Positions 1 to 8,823 are shown, counted from the stretch's first letter. The stretch is 47,903 nt of DNA from Solimonas sp040391865 (GCA_040391865.1 JBEBWZ010000009.1:1-47903), one strand, 5' to 3'. Translations and numbers: made by a program. The notes: generated by a model from the letters alone, not told the origin.

Positions 1-302
1 GCAATGACCCGTGCCTTGGTTTCGCTGCGCCAGATGCGCTTGCCGCTCTGCGGATCGAAGGCGAACACCGAGCCACGCACATCGGCGGCGAACAGCGCAT
101 CGCTGGCCAGCGCCAGATCGAGGTTGCCGTAATACTGGTCGCTGCCCTTGCCGGCGGATGCGGTCCAGGCGTTGCCCAGACGCAGCGACGAGTTGCTGAT
201 GTCCTTCAGCTCGGCCGGCTCGCGTACCTTCTTGTCGCCGGAACAGGCGGCCAGGGCGACGGTCGCCAGCAGCGCGATCGCCAGAGGCTGACGCATCATC
301 AT
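1..302 (-). CDS. bamB: BamB, outer-membrane assembly lipoprotein (N-terminal part, cut by the window edge)
   Basis: BamB is a beta-propeller lipoprotein that helps the BamA complex insert outer-membrane proteins. Only the first 100 codons are present. The N-terminus is a lipoprotein signal with an LAAC lipobox near residue 18. It is followed by a segment typical of the first propeller blade (ALFAADVRGSVFAFD, then GKRIW), matching PQQ-like repeats. Three ATG codons stand in a row at 302-294. The first overlaps the stop of the upstream gene as ATGA, so translational coupling is likely. The position directly after hisS and yfgM is the usual gammaproteobacterial order, with der expected beyond the left edge. 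The rest of the protein cannot be judged. Confidence 0.9.
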   Translation of the reverse strand, partial: MMMRQPLAIALLATVALAACSGDKKVREPAELKDISNSSLRLGNAWTASAGKGSDQYYGNLDLALASDALFAADVRGSVFAFDPQSGKRIWRSETKARVI

Positions 303-934
303 GATTGCACCACGTCGGTCAGGTCATCGAGCTTGCGTTGCAGCGTCGCACGGCTGGCCATGTCGTCCTCGGCCAGCGTCTGCAAAGCCTTTTCATAGGC
401 GCTGCGCGCAGCCGCGCGGTCGCCCTGCGCCAGCTTGATGTCGCCCCGCAGTTCGTCGTACAGCGCCGCAAAAGTCCCGGCCTTGGCGTCGAGACGCTTC
501 AGCGCGTCCTCAGTCTTGCCCTGCTGCCACAGCACGCGCGCTTCGCGCAGCCGCGCCACCTGGCGCAGACCCTCATCCTTGCTGTGCTTGTCGACCCACT
601 GCAGCCGCGCCAGCGCGTCATCGAAACGATTGCCGCGGACATCCTCGCTGGCCAGGAACAGCGCCGCGCCGGCCGCATAGGGCGTGCCGGAGAAATCCTT
701 GACCAGCTTGTTGCCGAGTTCGTTGGCCTGCTCGACCTTCGAGTCGATCAGAGCCTGCTTCAATTCCTCGTACATCTGCGAGGCATCGGCCGCCTTGCCT
801 TCCTGATAGCCCTTCCAGCCTTCCCAGCCGAAAATCGCGCCCAAACCCAGCACCAGGCCCCCGGCCAGTGCCATCCAGTTGTCCTTCCACCACTGCTTGA
901 GCTGTTCGGCTTGTGCTTCGTCGTCGAAATGCAT
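299..934 (-). CDS. yfgM: YfgM-like ancillary SecYEG translocon subunit, TPR protein
   Basis: YfgM-family proteins are inner-membrane proteins whose periplasmic TPR domain associates with SecYEG and periplasmic chaperones. This protein has 211 residues, close to the E. coli homologue. It has a short acidic and aromatic N-terminus (about 1-19), one membrane segment (about 20-38, rich in Gly, Leu and Ala) and a soluble helical repeat domain after it. An upstream GTG at 940 would add two residues. I chose the ATG at 934 because E. coli YfgM begins at the equivalent place, but neither start has a clear Shine-Dalgarno. It sits between hisS (21 nt upstream) and bamB (4 nt overlap), which supports the assignment. 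Confidence 0.88.
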   Translation of the reverse strand: MHFDDEAQAEQLKQWWKDNWMALAGGLVLGLGAIFGWEGWKGYQEGKAADASQMYEELKQALIDSKVEQANELGNKLVKDFSGTPYAAGAALFLASEDVRGNRFDDALARLQWVDKHSKDEGLRQVARLREARVLWQQGKTEDALKRLDAKAGTFAALYDELRGDIKLAQGDRAAARSAYEKALQTLAEDDMASRATLQRKLDDLTDVVQS

Positions 935-955
935 GGCCACGATCAGGGACTCTTT

Positions 956-2257
956 TTAAATAGATTGAGGATTCAGGAGACCGGACAGCCGGTCCGGCAG
1001 TTCCGCCCAGGTCACCAGCGCTTGCGGATCTCCCCCCTGCACCGCGCTGTTTTCGCGCAGGGATTTTACTTGAACCGCGCCGGCCGTTACTTCCGACTCG
1101 CCCAGCACCAGTGCCACGGCCGCGCCACAGCGATCGGCCCGCTTCAACTGCGCCGCCAGCTTGCCGCCACCCGCATGGGTCACCAGCCGCAGACCCGGCA
1201 GCCGATCCCGCAGGATCTCGGCCTGCCTGCGCGCTTCGCGGCTGGCCGCCTCGCCCAGCCAGCAGAAATAGGCATGCGGCGCCGCTGCATCGACCGGCGC
1301 CTGCTGCGCCTTCATCAACAGGATCAGGCGCTCGACACCGCTGGCCCAACCGACTGCCGGTGTCGGCGAACCGCCGAGCTGCTCGACCAGGCCGTCATAG
1401 CGGCCACCCGCCAGCACCGTACCCTGGGCGCCAAGTTGGGTCGTGGTCCATTCGAACACGCCCTTGCTGTAGTAATCGAGGCCGCGCACCAGGCGGTGAT
1501 TGACCGTGTAGGCGATGCCCAGGTCCGACAGGCCCTGCTGCAGTCCGTCGAAATGCGCGCGAGATTCATCATCCAGCACATCGACCAGACGCGGCGCATC
1601 GGCCAGCAGCGCCTGGGTCTGCGGCACCTTGGAATCCAGCACCCGCAGCGGGTTGCTGTGCAGGCGGCGCTGCGAATCGGCATCCAGCGACGACTGATGA
1701 CGTTCGAGGAACTCGATCAGCGCGGCGCGATAGCGCTGCCGGGTTTCACCGCTGCCCAGCGAATTCAATTCCAGCGTCAGCTCGCGCAGGCCCAGACGCT
1801 GCAGCAGCCGCGCCGACAGCGCGACGATCTCGATATCGATATCCGGCCCGGCCATGCCGTAGGCCTCGGCCCCGAACTGGTGGAACTGACGATAGCGGCC
1901 GGCCTGCGGCCGCTCGTGACGGAACATGGGGCCGGCATACCAGAGCCGCTGCTGCTGGTTGTGCAGCAGGCCATGCTCAAGGCCGGCGCGCACGCAACTG
2001 GCGGTGCCTTCCGGGCGCAGCGCGAGACTGTCGCCTTCGCGATCCTCGAACGAGAACATTTCCTTCTCGACGATATCGGTGACTTCGCCGATCGAGCGCT
2101 TGAACAGCGCAGTGTGCTCGATGATCGGCAGGCGGATTTCGCCATAGCCGTAAGCGGCAAAGGTTTCCGCGGCGACACGGTGCAGCTGCTGCCAGATCGC
2201 GGCATCGGCGGGCAATACATCATTGAATCCGCGAACGGACTGAAACAGGTTGGCCAT
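956..2257 (-). CDS. hisS: Histidyl-tRNA synthetase
   Basis: This class II aminoacyl-tRNA synthetase charges tRNA-His in the cytoplasm. Its 433 residues are close to the usual 424. Class II motif 2 is visible (GPMFRHERPQAGRYRQF), as are the histidine-specific HisA stretch (LVRGLDYYSKGVFEW) and motif 3 (VGWASGVERLILL). The C-terminal part from about residue 330 fits the anticodon-binding domain. The N-terminus (ANLFQSVRGFNDVLP) matches the family start, which fixes the ATG at 2257. It lies 9 nt after ispG and 21 nt before yfgM and is probably co-transcribed with them. Confidence 0.97.
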   Translation of the reverse strand: MANLFQSVRGFNDVLPADAAIWQQLHRVAAETFAAYGYGEIRLPIIEHTALFKRSIGEVTDIVEKEMFSFEDREGDSLALRPEGTASCVRAGLEHGLLHNQQQRLWYAGPMFRHERPQAGRYRQFHQFGAEAYGMAGPDIDIEIVALSARLLQRLGLRELTLELNSLGSGETRQRYRAALIEFLERHQSSLDADSQRRLHSNPLRVLDSKVPQTQALLADAPRLVDVLDDESRAHFDGLQQGLSDLGIAYTVNHRLVRGLDYYSKGVFEWTTTQLGAQGTVLAGGRYDGLVEQLGGSPTPAVGWASGVERLILLMKAQQAPVDAAAPHAYFCWLGEAASREARRQAEILRDRLPGLRLVTHAGGGKLAAQLKRADRCGAAVALVLGESEVTAGAVQVKSLRENSAVQGGDPQALVTWAELPDRLSGLLNPQSI

Positions 2258-2266
2258 GGAGGAACG

Positions 2267-3424
2267 TCAGACTTCGGGCGTGAGGGGTAACGCACCAGCA
2301 GGAGCGTCGGCATCGACGGCGGTTTCGGCTTTTGCAGCCTTGCGCGCGGCGATCTTCTCACGCACCAGCTTTTCCAGCACGTCGACCAGCTCGTGGTTGT
2401 GCGCCTTGTGCTGGATCTTGCCATCGACGTAAATCGAATTCGGATAGCCGCCGGCCACGCCGATGGCCGCTTCACGTGCTTCTCCCGGGCCGTTGACCAC
2501 GCAGCCGATCACCGCCAGATCCAGCGGCTCGTCGATCTCCTCGAAGCGCGATTCCAGCTCGGTCACCGCCTTGATCACGTCGAAGTTCTGCCGCGAGCAC
2601 GACGGGCAGGCCACCAGATTGATGCCGCGCGAGCGCAGGTGCAGCGATTTGAGGATGTCCCAGCCGACCTTGATCTCCTCGACCGGATCGGCCGCGAGCG
2701 AGACCCGGATGGTGTCGCCGATACCGTCGGCGAGCAGCATGCCGAGGCCGATCGAGGACTTCACCGCCCCCGAACGCAGGCCGCCGGCCTCGGTGATCCC
2801 CAGATGCAGCGGTTGCTCGATCAGCTTGGCCAGCTTCTGGTAGGCGAAGACCGTCAGGAACACTTCGCTGGCCTTCAGCGACACCTTGAAATCCTCGAAG
2901 TTATGACGCTTCAGAAGATTGATGTGGCGCAGCGCCGATTCCACCAGCGCATCGGCATTCGGCTCGCCGTACTTTTCCTGAAGGTCCGCTTCGAGGCTGC
3001 CGGCGTTGACGCCGATCCGGATCGGCACGCCGTGATGCTTGGCGCAGGCCACGACCTCCGACACTTTCTTGTCGTTGCCGATATTGCCGGGGTTGATCCG
3101 CAGGCAGTCGGCCCCCGCTTCGGCGGCAGCCAGCGCGCAGCGGTAGTTGAAATGGATATCGGCCACCAGCGGCACGTAACCCACTTCCTTCTTGATCTTG
3201 CCGAACGCTTCTGCGGCCGCCAGTGTCGGTACCGACACCCGTACGATGTCGGCGCCGGCCTTCACTGCCGCGCGGATCTGCGCCACGGTCGCAGCCACGT
3301 CCTCGGTGTCGGTATTGGTCATCGTCTGCACCGACACCGGCGCACCACCGCCCACCGCCACGCGGCCGACGCGAATCTGGCGCGACAGGCGACGAACGAT
3401 CTGATGGTGACTGGTCATGGCCAT
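2267..3424 (-). CDS. ispG: IspG, 4-hydroxy-3-methylbut-2-en-1-yl diphosphate synthase (flavodoxin type)
   Basis: IspG carries out the penultimate step of the MEP isoprenoid pathway, converting MEcPP to HMBPP with a 4Fe-4S cluster. Its 385 residues match the bacterial short form (E. coli 372). The N-terminal TIM barrel opens with VGGGAPVSVQTMTNTDTEDV, and LRINPGNIG is a family signature. The C-terminal cluster cysteines appear in CPSCSRQNFDV and in CVVNGPGEA. There are two possible ATG starts, 3424 and 3418; the longer is given. It sits 25 nt after rodZ and 9 nt before hisS, as in many gammaproteobacteria. The tail after about residue 355 is low-complexity and alanine-rich and is probably dispensable. 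Confidence 0.97.
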   Translation of the reverse strand: MAMTSHHQIVRRLSRQIRVGRVAVGGGAPVSVQTMTNTDTEDVAATVAQIRAAVKAGADIVRVSVPTLAAAEAFGKIKKEVGYVPLVADIHFNYRCALAAAEAGADCLRINPGNIGNDKKVSEVVACAKHHGVPIRIGVNAGSLEADLQEKYGEPNADALVESALRHINLLKRHNFEDFKVSLKASEVFLTVFAYQKLAKLIEQPLHLGITEAGGLRSGAVKSSIGLGMLLADGIGDTIRVSLAADPVEEIKVGWDILKSLHLRSRGINLVACPSCSRQNFDVIKAVTELESRFEEIDEPLDLAVIGCVVNGPGEAREAAIGVAGGYPNSIYVDGKIQHKAHNHELVDVLEKLVREKIAARKAAKAETAVDADAPAGALPLTPEV

Positions 3425-3449
3425 GGCGTATTCCCGAAACGAATGCCGG

Positions 3450-4394
3450 TCAGTTGGCAGCCAGCGGCAGCGTCAACCGCGCCGTGGCATTGTCGCGCTG
3501 GTACGGCGCAAGGTCGATCACGCGACCTTCGAACTCCAGCTTCACCCCCGGTGCGTAGCCGAGGAACACACTCAACGGCAACGCGCCTTCGATGCGCTGC
3601 TGATCGCCGGCGTGGCGCAGGCCATTCAGCAGGGTCTTGCCATTGGCATCGTCGATCCGCACCCAGGATGCGGCCGTGAACGTCAGCGCCGCGGTACGCG
3701 GACCGGTAGCAGCGCCTTCGGGAGCCGCAGCCGCGGCAGGCGGCGCGCCATCGGAAGCGACTGCCGCGTCCGCAGTCGCCGCTGCCGGGGCCGTGCCGGG
3801 CGCGACTGCAGCGCCATCTTCCGTGCCGTTGGCAGCCACGGCATCGTCTTCGCTCGTCACTGGCAGCGCCGGCAACGCGACACTGACGTCGTCGCTTTGG
3901 GCTTCGCCTTCCGCTTCAGCTTCCGGTGTCGCCACCACCGGTGGCTGCGGCCCGGCATCGCGCGCCATCCAGAGGAAGCCGCAAATCACCACCGCGACAA
4001 TCGCGGCGACGATCGCCATCGACACCGGCAGGCGACTGCTCGAACCCAGCTCCGAGCCGGAGGCCAGCCGCAGCTTGGCCGGTGGCAACGGTGACTTCGG
4101 CGCCACTCGCGCTTCATAAGCGTCGATCAGCTGCTGTTCCGGCAGCCCGAGCACTTTCGCGCACTTGCGGTAATAACCACGGACATACACCGCCTCGAGC
4201 AGCGCACCGAAATCATCGCGCTCCAACGCTTCGAGCTGACTGCGCCCCAGCTTGGTCTGGAGCCCCAGATCCTCCAGCGAGAGACGTGCGCGCGTACGCG
4301 CCTCGCGAATCATCGCCCCCGGCCCGGGGCCATGGTCGGCGACGACGGCAACCGGTTCCACATCGGTGGCGCTATCCGAATTTTCGGTGCTCAT
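3450..4394 (-). CDS. rodZ: RodZ-like cytoskeletal/HTH membrane protein
   Basis: RodZ links the MreB cytoskeleton to the elongation machinery and sets rod shape. The protein has 314 residues. A cytoplasmic Xre-type helix-turn-helix domain spans about 26-95 (IREARTRARLSLEDL and YVRGYYRKCAKVLGLP are typical). One membrane helix follows at about 125-143. A long Ala/Pro/Glu periplasmic linker spans about 145-235. The end is a beta-rich C-terminal domain of the DUF4115 kind (AASWVRIDDANGKTLLNGL). The start overlaps the pilW stop as ATGA. Its place between pilW and ispG matches E. coli yfgA/rodZ. The linker is longer than in E. coli and probably varies among relatives. Confidence 0.9.
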   Translation of the reverse strand: MSTENSDSATDVEPVAVVADHGPGPGAMIREARTRARLSLEDLGLQTKLGRSQLEALERDDFGALLEAVYVRGYYRKCAKVLGLPEQQLIDAYEARVAPKSPLPPAKLRLASGSELGSSSRLPVSMAIVAAIVAVVICGFLWMARDAGPQPPVVATPEAEAEGEAQSDDVSVALPALPVTSEDDAVAANGTEDGAAVAPGTAPAAATADAAVASDGAPPAAAAAPEGAATGPRTAALTFTAASWVRIDDANGKTLLNGLRHAGDQQRIEGALPLSVFLGYAPGVKLEFEGRVIDLAPYQRDNATARLTLPLAAN

Positions 4395-5128
4395 GGGTGC
4401 TGGGATCGAAGAGTGGCGGCTTCAGGAGATTGTGGGAACTGCTGCAACAGCTGTGTCGCATAAAGCTCGGCCGCATGGAGATCGCCAAGGGCGGTCTCGG
4501 CACGCGTGCCGACATACAGCAATTCAGGATTGGGGTTCTTCAACACCCCGTAACGCTGGATGAAGGCACGGGTCCGCAGATAATCCTGCCGTGCAAAGCT
4601 GACCAGCGCCATCTGCGCCAGTGCTTCCGAATAGTCCGGCGCCACCCGCAAGGCCTCGCGGAAGTAACCTTCGGCACGCACCGGATCGCGCGACTTCACG
4701 CATACCCCGGCATTGGTCCAGGCGGCTGCCGGCGTCGCATAGATCGGCGATTGCGCCGCATCCAGCAGATAGCGCTCGGCCTCGGCGCTCTGATCGCTGG
4801 CACACAGGAATACCCCGAAATTGTTCTTCAATGCGGGATTGCCGTCATCCAGCGCCAGCGCGCGCCGGTAGTGCTTCTCGGCCAGTTTGGTGTCGCCCAG
4901 CCGCTGGTAGACGAATGCCAGGCCGGCATGCGCATTGGCATAGCTTTCGTCCTGACCGACCGCCCGCTTCAGGCGTTCCAGCGCCGGGGAATACTCACCC
5001 TTCTGCGCATACTTCACGCCCGCCTCGGTGTTGAGACGCGCCGCTTCGATCAGGTTTCCAGCCTTGCCGCTGCTCGACGCACAGCCCACCAGACCGAGCA
5101 CCAACAGCAGACAGAGCAGACCGCGCAT
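4391..5128 (-). CDS. pilW: PilW/PilF, type IV pilus biogenesis and stability lipoprotein
   Basis: PilF/PilW is an outer-membrane TPR lipoprotein needed for assembly of the PilQ secretin in type IV pili. From the ATG at 5128 it has 245 residues: a signal peptide with lipobox LVGC (Cys 16) followed by a chain of TPR units from about residue 33 to 235 (for example AKHYRRALALDDGNPALKNN-type helices). The open frame extends 27 codons upstream into rlmN. I chose 5128 because it puts the lipoprotein signal at the N-terminus and the TGATG overlap with the rlmN stop suggests coupling. The neighbours rlmN and rodZ match the conserved order. Confidence 0.92.
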   Translation of the reverse strand: MRGLLCLLLVLGLVGCASSSGKAGNLIEAARLNTEAGVKYAQKGEYSPALERLKRAVGQDESYANAHAGLAFVYQRLGDTKLAEKHYRRALALDDGNPALKNNFGVFLCASDQSAEAERYLLDAAQSPIYATPAAAWTNAGVCVKSRDPVRAEGYFREALRVAPDYSEALAQMALVSFARQDYLRTRAFIQRYGVLKNPNPELLYVGTRAETALGDLHAAELYATQLLQQFPQSPEAATLRSQHP

Positions 5129-6261
5129 CACAAACCAACCGTCTTGACGGCGATATCGCCGAGCCGGTTCTTCTGCTTGGACTGCACCCGCCCTACCAAC
5201 TGACCGCAAGCCGCATCGATGTCGTCACCGCGCGTACGGCGGGTGGTGGTGATGATCCGCTTGGCGCGAAGAATGTCGCTGAAGGCCTTGATCGTTTCCG
5301 GCTTGGAGCGCTTGTAGCGCGTCTCCGGAAATGGATTGAACGGAATCAGGTTGACCTTCGCCGGCATGCCGGCGAGCAGCCGCGCCAGTTCGCGCGCGTG
5401 CTCCGGATGATCGTTGATGCCATCCAGCATCACGTACTCGTAGACGATGTGCGTCTTGCGGTCCTTGCCGGCGGTGTAGCGCTTGCAGGCTTCGATCAGC
5501 TCCGCGAGCGGATACTTGCGGTTGATCGGCACCAGCTCGTTGCGCAGCGCATCGTTGGGAGCGTGCAGCGACACCGCCAGCGCGGTATCCACCTCGGCGC
5601 GCAGACGATCCATGTACGGCACCAGCCCGGAGGTGGACACCGTGACGCGACGCTTGGACAGACCAAAGCCGAAATCGTCGAGCAGGATATGGATGGCGGG
5701 AAACACCGCGGCGGAATTGGCCAGCGGCTCGCCCATGCCCATGAACACGATGTTGGAGATCACACGCTCGTTCTGGAAATCGCCGCCGAGCGTGCGCCCG
5801 GCAAACCAGACCTGGGCAATGATCTCCGCCGTGGTCATGTTGCGGTTCAGGCCCTGCTGCGCGGTGGAGCAGAAGCTGCAATCCATGGCGCAACCGACCT
5901 GCGAGGAGATGCACAGCGTGCCGCGATCATCCTCGGGGATATAGACCGTCTCGATCGCGTTGCCGCCGTCGAGACGCAGCACCCACTTGCGGGTACCGTC
6001 CTGCGAAACCTGCTCGGCGATCAGCTCCGGGGTGCGGATCACGAAGTGCTGAGCGAGCTTGTTGCGCAGGTCTTTCGAGATGTTGGACATCTCGTCGAAA
6101 TTGTCCTTACCGCGACGGTAGATCCATTGCATGATCTGGTCGGCGCGGTACGGTTTTTCACCCATCTCCGCAAAGCGCGCGCGCAACTGCTCCCGGTCCA
6201 GTCCGAACAGGTTGATCGGAGCAGCGGGGGCAGCGACGCACGGGCTTGCGGATTCGCTCAT
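5128..6261 (-). CDS. rlmN: RlmN, dual-specificity 23S rRNA A2503 / tRNA A37 C2-methyltransferase
   Basis: This radical-SAM methyltransferase modifies A2503 of 23S rRNA and A37 of some tRNAs. From the ATG at 6261 it has 377 residues, the usual length. The radical-SAM CxxxCxxC motif is at residues 124, 128 and 131 (CAMDCSFC). The two methyl-transfer cysteines are visible at about 117 (TLCISSQ) and 352 (DAACGQL). The frame runs 42 codons further upstream into ndk, but that extension is low-complexity and overlaps a conserved gene, so it was discarded. It starts 4 nt after the ndk stop and overlaps pilW by 1 nt. Confidence 0.96.
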   Translation of the reverse strand: MSESASPCVAAPAAPINLFGLDREQLRARFAEMGEKPYRADQIMQWIYRRGKDNFDEMSNISKDLRNKLAQHFVIRTPELIAEQVSQDGTRKWVLRLDGGNAIETVYIPEDDRGTLCISSQVGCAMDCSFCSTAQQGLNRNMTTAEIIAQVWFAGRTLGGDFQNERVISNIVFMGMGEPLANSAAVFPAIHILLDDFGFGLSKRRVTVSTSGLVPYMDRLRAEVDTALAVSLHAPNDALRNELVPINRKYPLAELIEACKRYTAGKDRKTHIVYEYVMLDGINDHPEHARELARLLAGMPAKVNLIPFNPFPETRYKRSKPETIKAFSDILRAKRIITTTRRTRGDDIDAACGQLVGRVQSKQKNRLGDIAVKTVGL

Positions 6262-6265
6262 GCGA

Positions 6266-6697
6266 TCAACGCGTGCGCGGGCACAGTTCGGTGGCGCGGA
6301 AGAAGTACGCGATCTCGTTCTGTGCGTTCTCGAGGCTGTCCGAACCGTGGACGGCGTTCTCGTCGATGCTGTCGGCGAAATCGGCACGGATGGTGCCCTT
6401 CTCGGCCTTCTTCGGATCGGTGGCGCCCATCAGATCGCGATGCGCCAGGACGGCGTTCTCGCCTTCCAGCACCGAGATCACGACCGGGCCGCTGACCATG
6501 AAGCTGACCAGGTCCTTGAAGAACGGACGCGCCGCGTGCACGGCGTAAAAGCCTTCAGCCTCGGCCTGCGACAGGTGCGCCATGCGCGAAGCGACGATCT
6601 TCAGACCGGCCTTCTCGAAACGGCTGTAGATATCGCCGATATGGTTCTTGGCCACGGCGTCAGGTTTGATGATGGACAGGGTACGTTCGACCGACAC
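6266..6697 (-). CDS. ndk: Nucleoside diphosphate kinase
   Basis: Ndk transfers the gamma phosphate between nucleoside triphosphates and diphosphates through a phosphohistidine. From the GTG at 6697 the product has 143 residues, the same length as E. coli Ndk. It begins SVERTLSIIKPDAV, and the active-site histidine is in NAVHGSDS. The GTG start is supported by an AAGGAG Shine-Dalgarno 6 nt upstream. The frame stays open for 33 codons further up, through the putative promoter, and that part is rejected. A good sigma-70-like promoter lies 70 nt upstream, so ndk probably heads the ndk-rlmN-pilW-rodZ-ispG-hisS-yfgM-bamB transcription unit. Confidence 0.96.
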   Translation of the reverse strand: MSVERTLSIIKPDAVAKNHIGDIYSRFEKAGLKIVASRMAHLSQAEAEGFYAVHAARPFFKDLVSFMVSGPVVISVLEGENAVLAHRDLMGATDPKKAEKGTIRADFADSIDENAVHGSDSLENAQNEIAYFFRATELCPRTR

Positions 6698-6766
6698 AAG
6701 CAACTCCTTGAAAAACAAACGGGGGACGCCCCCAGGGCAATCCATAAGGGCCAATGAAAACAGGTG

Positions 6767-6796
6767 ATTATAGCGGCGGCTGCTGCACTGCGGCAA
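6767..6796 (-). promoter_or_regulatory. Predicted sigma-70 promoter of ndk
   Basis: On the minus strand a perfect TATAAT (6772-6767) is preceded by TTGCCG (6796-6791) with an 18 nt spacer. This is upstream of the ndk GTG and leaves a leader of about 60 nt. The leader contains a small GC hairpin (GGGGG-acg-CCCCC on the plus strand, near 6720-6733) just before the Shine-Dalgarno. The call rests on the hexamers only. Confidence 0.6.
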
Positions 6797-6923
6797 TTAA
6801 GACGGACCTAATCGCGCCGTCGGATTTGGCGGGAACGCACCCCGGCGCAATGGCGACGTCCGCAGCCACACTCCCCACAACCTCCATCCACCAACGCTCG
6901 GCGCCCGCCCCCAGCCGGCACGC

Positions 6924-7247
6924 TCAAACGGTGAAGCTTTCCCCACACCCGCAATAGGCTTTGGCCTGCGGATTCAGGAACTTGAATGATTCGTTGAGGC
7001 CCTGCTTCTGGAAATCCAGCGTCATGCCATCGAGCAGGCTCAGATGCTCGCGCCCGACCACGACCTTGGCGCCATGATGCTCGAACACCGTTTCATCAGG
7101 CCCGACGTCATCGGCATAGTCCATGGTGTAGGCATACCCGGAACAACCGGTCTTCTTGACGCCGACGCGCAAGCCCAAACCATTGCCGCGCTTGGCGATC
7201 TGCTGCTGGATGCGCCTCGCGGCGTTTTCGGTCACTTCAATGCTCAT
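6924..7247 (-). CDS. iscA: IscA-type Fe-S cluster carrier protein
   Basis: A-type carriers deliver Fe-S clusters to apo-proteins. From the ATG at 7247 this is a 107-residue protein, exactly the length of E. coli IscA. The three ligand cysteines are in TGCSGYAYT (about residue 35) and AYCGCGESF (about 99 and 101). The frame extends 28 codons upstream, but that part only overlaps the end of the previous gene. The true start already overlaps that gene by 11 nt, which suggests coupling. ErpA or SufA cannot be fully excluded, but the length and the link to IscS/IscU-type genes favour IscA. ndk follows downstream after a 226 nt gap. Confidence 0.9.
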   Translation of the reverse strand: MSIEVTENAARRIQQQIAKRGNGLGLRVGVKKTGCSGYAYTMDYADDVGPDETVFEHHGAKVVVGREHLSLLDGMTLDFQKQGLNESFKFLNPQAKAYCGCGESFTV

Positions 7248-8823
7248 GGTACTGACGGCTCTGTTGCCACAGGGCTCTGACCACATCTTCGCCCATAAGT
7301 GCACAATGGGACTTGTCATCCCCGATTTCAAGCGCAGCGCGGATCTCCACGGCGTCCGGCACCTGGAAATCCTGCAGCGATTGTCCCTGCAGGCGCGCCG
7401 CCAGCCACTCGCCGACCGCGATCGTCACCGGGCAGCCGTAAGCCTGGAAGCGGGCGGTCTCGATACCGGAACGGCCCAAGTGCAGATCCACGCGCAACAT
7501 CGAACGCGCCGCCGGGCTGCCGACCTGGGCACTGAAGCTGCCCGGCGCCTGGGGCAGACGGCCGGCATGAGCGGTGTGGCTGAACCGCTGCCAGACCGGC
7601 ACCGGATAGCCGAACACATTGTCCTCCGCCCGCAAGGCCGTCGCGTCAACCGCAACGGCACCGGTCGCTTCGTCCCACAATGGCGACAAGGCACGCAGGC
7701 GCAGTACCGCCATGCTCACCTGCACCGCAGCCGTATCGATCTCGGCAAGGCTCGTCGCGCGCCCCAGTGAAAAGCGCAGCGACGAACTGGCCAGCTCGTC
7801 ATCGCGCCCCAGCGCGCGCAACACATACGAAGGCTCACGCGTCGCCGAAGAGCAGGCCGAGCCACTGGACACGGCCAGCTGCGGCAACAGGGCGCGCAGG
7901 CTTTCACCTTCCGCGCCTTCAAAGCTGAGGTTCAGCAATTGCGGCACCACCCGCGCCGGATCACCGTTGCGCTGGCTCTGCGGCAACCGCTGCAAGGCAT
8001 GCCAAAGCCGGTCGCGCAGCGGCGCGGCACGCACGCCATCCTCGATCTGTGCCACTGCAGCCAGTTCGAAAGCCGCGCCCATGCCCACGATCTGATGCGT
8101 CGCCAGCGTGCCGGAGCGCATGCCCTGCTCGTGCCCGCCACCGTGGATCTGTGGACTCAGCCGCGCGCGCGGACGCTTGCGCACGAACAGCGCACCGATT
8201 CCTTTGGGCCCATAGCACTTGTGCGCCGAAACCGAGAGCAGATCGATCGGCAGCTGATCGAGCCGGATCGGCAAACGCCCCGCCGCCTGCACCGCATCGA
8301 CATGAAACAGCACACCGCGCGCGCGCAGTTGCGGCGCCAGCTGCTCCACCGGATTGATCACGCCGGTTTCGTTATTGACCCACATCAGCGAGACCAGCGC
8401 CGTATCCGGTCGCAGTGCAGCCATCACCTGCTCCGCGTCGATCACGCCGCCGGCATTCGGCGTCAGGTAGCTGACGCGCGCCCCCAGTGTTTCGAGATAA
8501 CGGCAGGTATCGAGCACGGACTTGTGCTCGATGCGGCTGGTCACGACATGCGCACCCTGCAAGCCGCGGAATTCCAGCGCGCCCTTCAGGGCCAGATTGT
8601 TCGCTTCGGTCGCGCCCGAAGTGAAGATGATCTCATCGGCCTGCGCGCCCAGCAGCGCCGCCACCTGCACTCGCGCCTGTTCCACCGCCTGCCGTGCACG
8701 GCGCCCCAACGCGTGATCCGAGGCCGGGTTGCCGTAACCGTCCACATCGTCCAGCCACGGCAGCATCGCGTCGCGCACGCGACGATCCAGCGGCGTGGTG
8801 GCCGCGTGGTCGAGATAAATCAT
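7237..8823 (-). CDS. Cysteine desulfurase fused to a degenerate IscU-like domain
   Basis: This 528-residue protein has two parts. Residues 1 to about 380 are a complete NifS/IscS-type PLP cysteine desulfurase. They contain YLDHAATTPL at the N-terminus, the PLP lysine at 202 (SAHKCYGPKG) and the sulfur-accepting cysteine at 324 (SSGSACSSATREPS). Residues about 400-528 resemble the IscU scaffold: ARFQAYGCPV with Cys 464, and SHCALMGEDVVRA with Cys 507. The segment matching IscU GAPACGDVM reads GSPAARSML, so the first cluster cysteine (Ala 439) and the following aspartate are lost. The start overlaps the upstream desulfurase gene by 4 nt (ATGA), and iscA overlaps its 3' end. Sulfur donation is expected; scaffold activity is doubtful. 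Confidence 0.88.
   Translation of the reverse strand: MIYLDHAATTPLDRRVRDAMLPWLDDVDGYGNPASDHALGRRARQAVEQARVQVAALLGAQADEIIFTSGATEANNLALKGALEFRGLQGAHVVTSRIEHKSVLDTCRYLETLGARVSYLTPNAGGVIDAEQVMAALRPDTALVSLMWVNNETGVINPVEQLAPQLRARGVLFHVDAVQAAGRLPIRLDQLPIDLLSVSAHKCYGPKGIGALFVRKRPRARLSPQIHGGGHEQGMRSGTLATHQIVGMGAAFELAAVAQIEDGVRAAPLRDRLWHALQRLPQSQRNGDPARVVPQLLNLSFEGAEGESLRALLPQLAVSSGSACSSATREPSYVLRALGRDDELASSSLRFSLGRATSLAEIDTAAVQVSMAVLRLRALSPLWDEATGAVAVDATALRAEDNVFGYPVPVWQRFSHTAHAGRLPQAPGSFSAQVGSPAARSMLRVDLHLGRSGIETARFQAYGCPVTIAVGEWLAARLQGQSLQDFQVPDAVEIRAALEIGDDKSHCALMGEDVVRALWQQSRQYHEH

Noticed and set aside
305..2290. 661-codon open frame on the plus strand opposite hisS and yfgM
   Set aside because: It lies opposite two clearly conserved genes, is rich in Arg, Gln, His and Leu without any family motif, and is the normal by-product of high-GC codon use.
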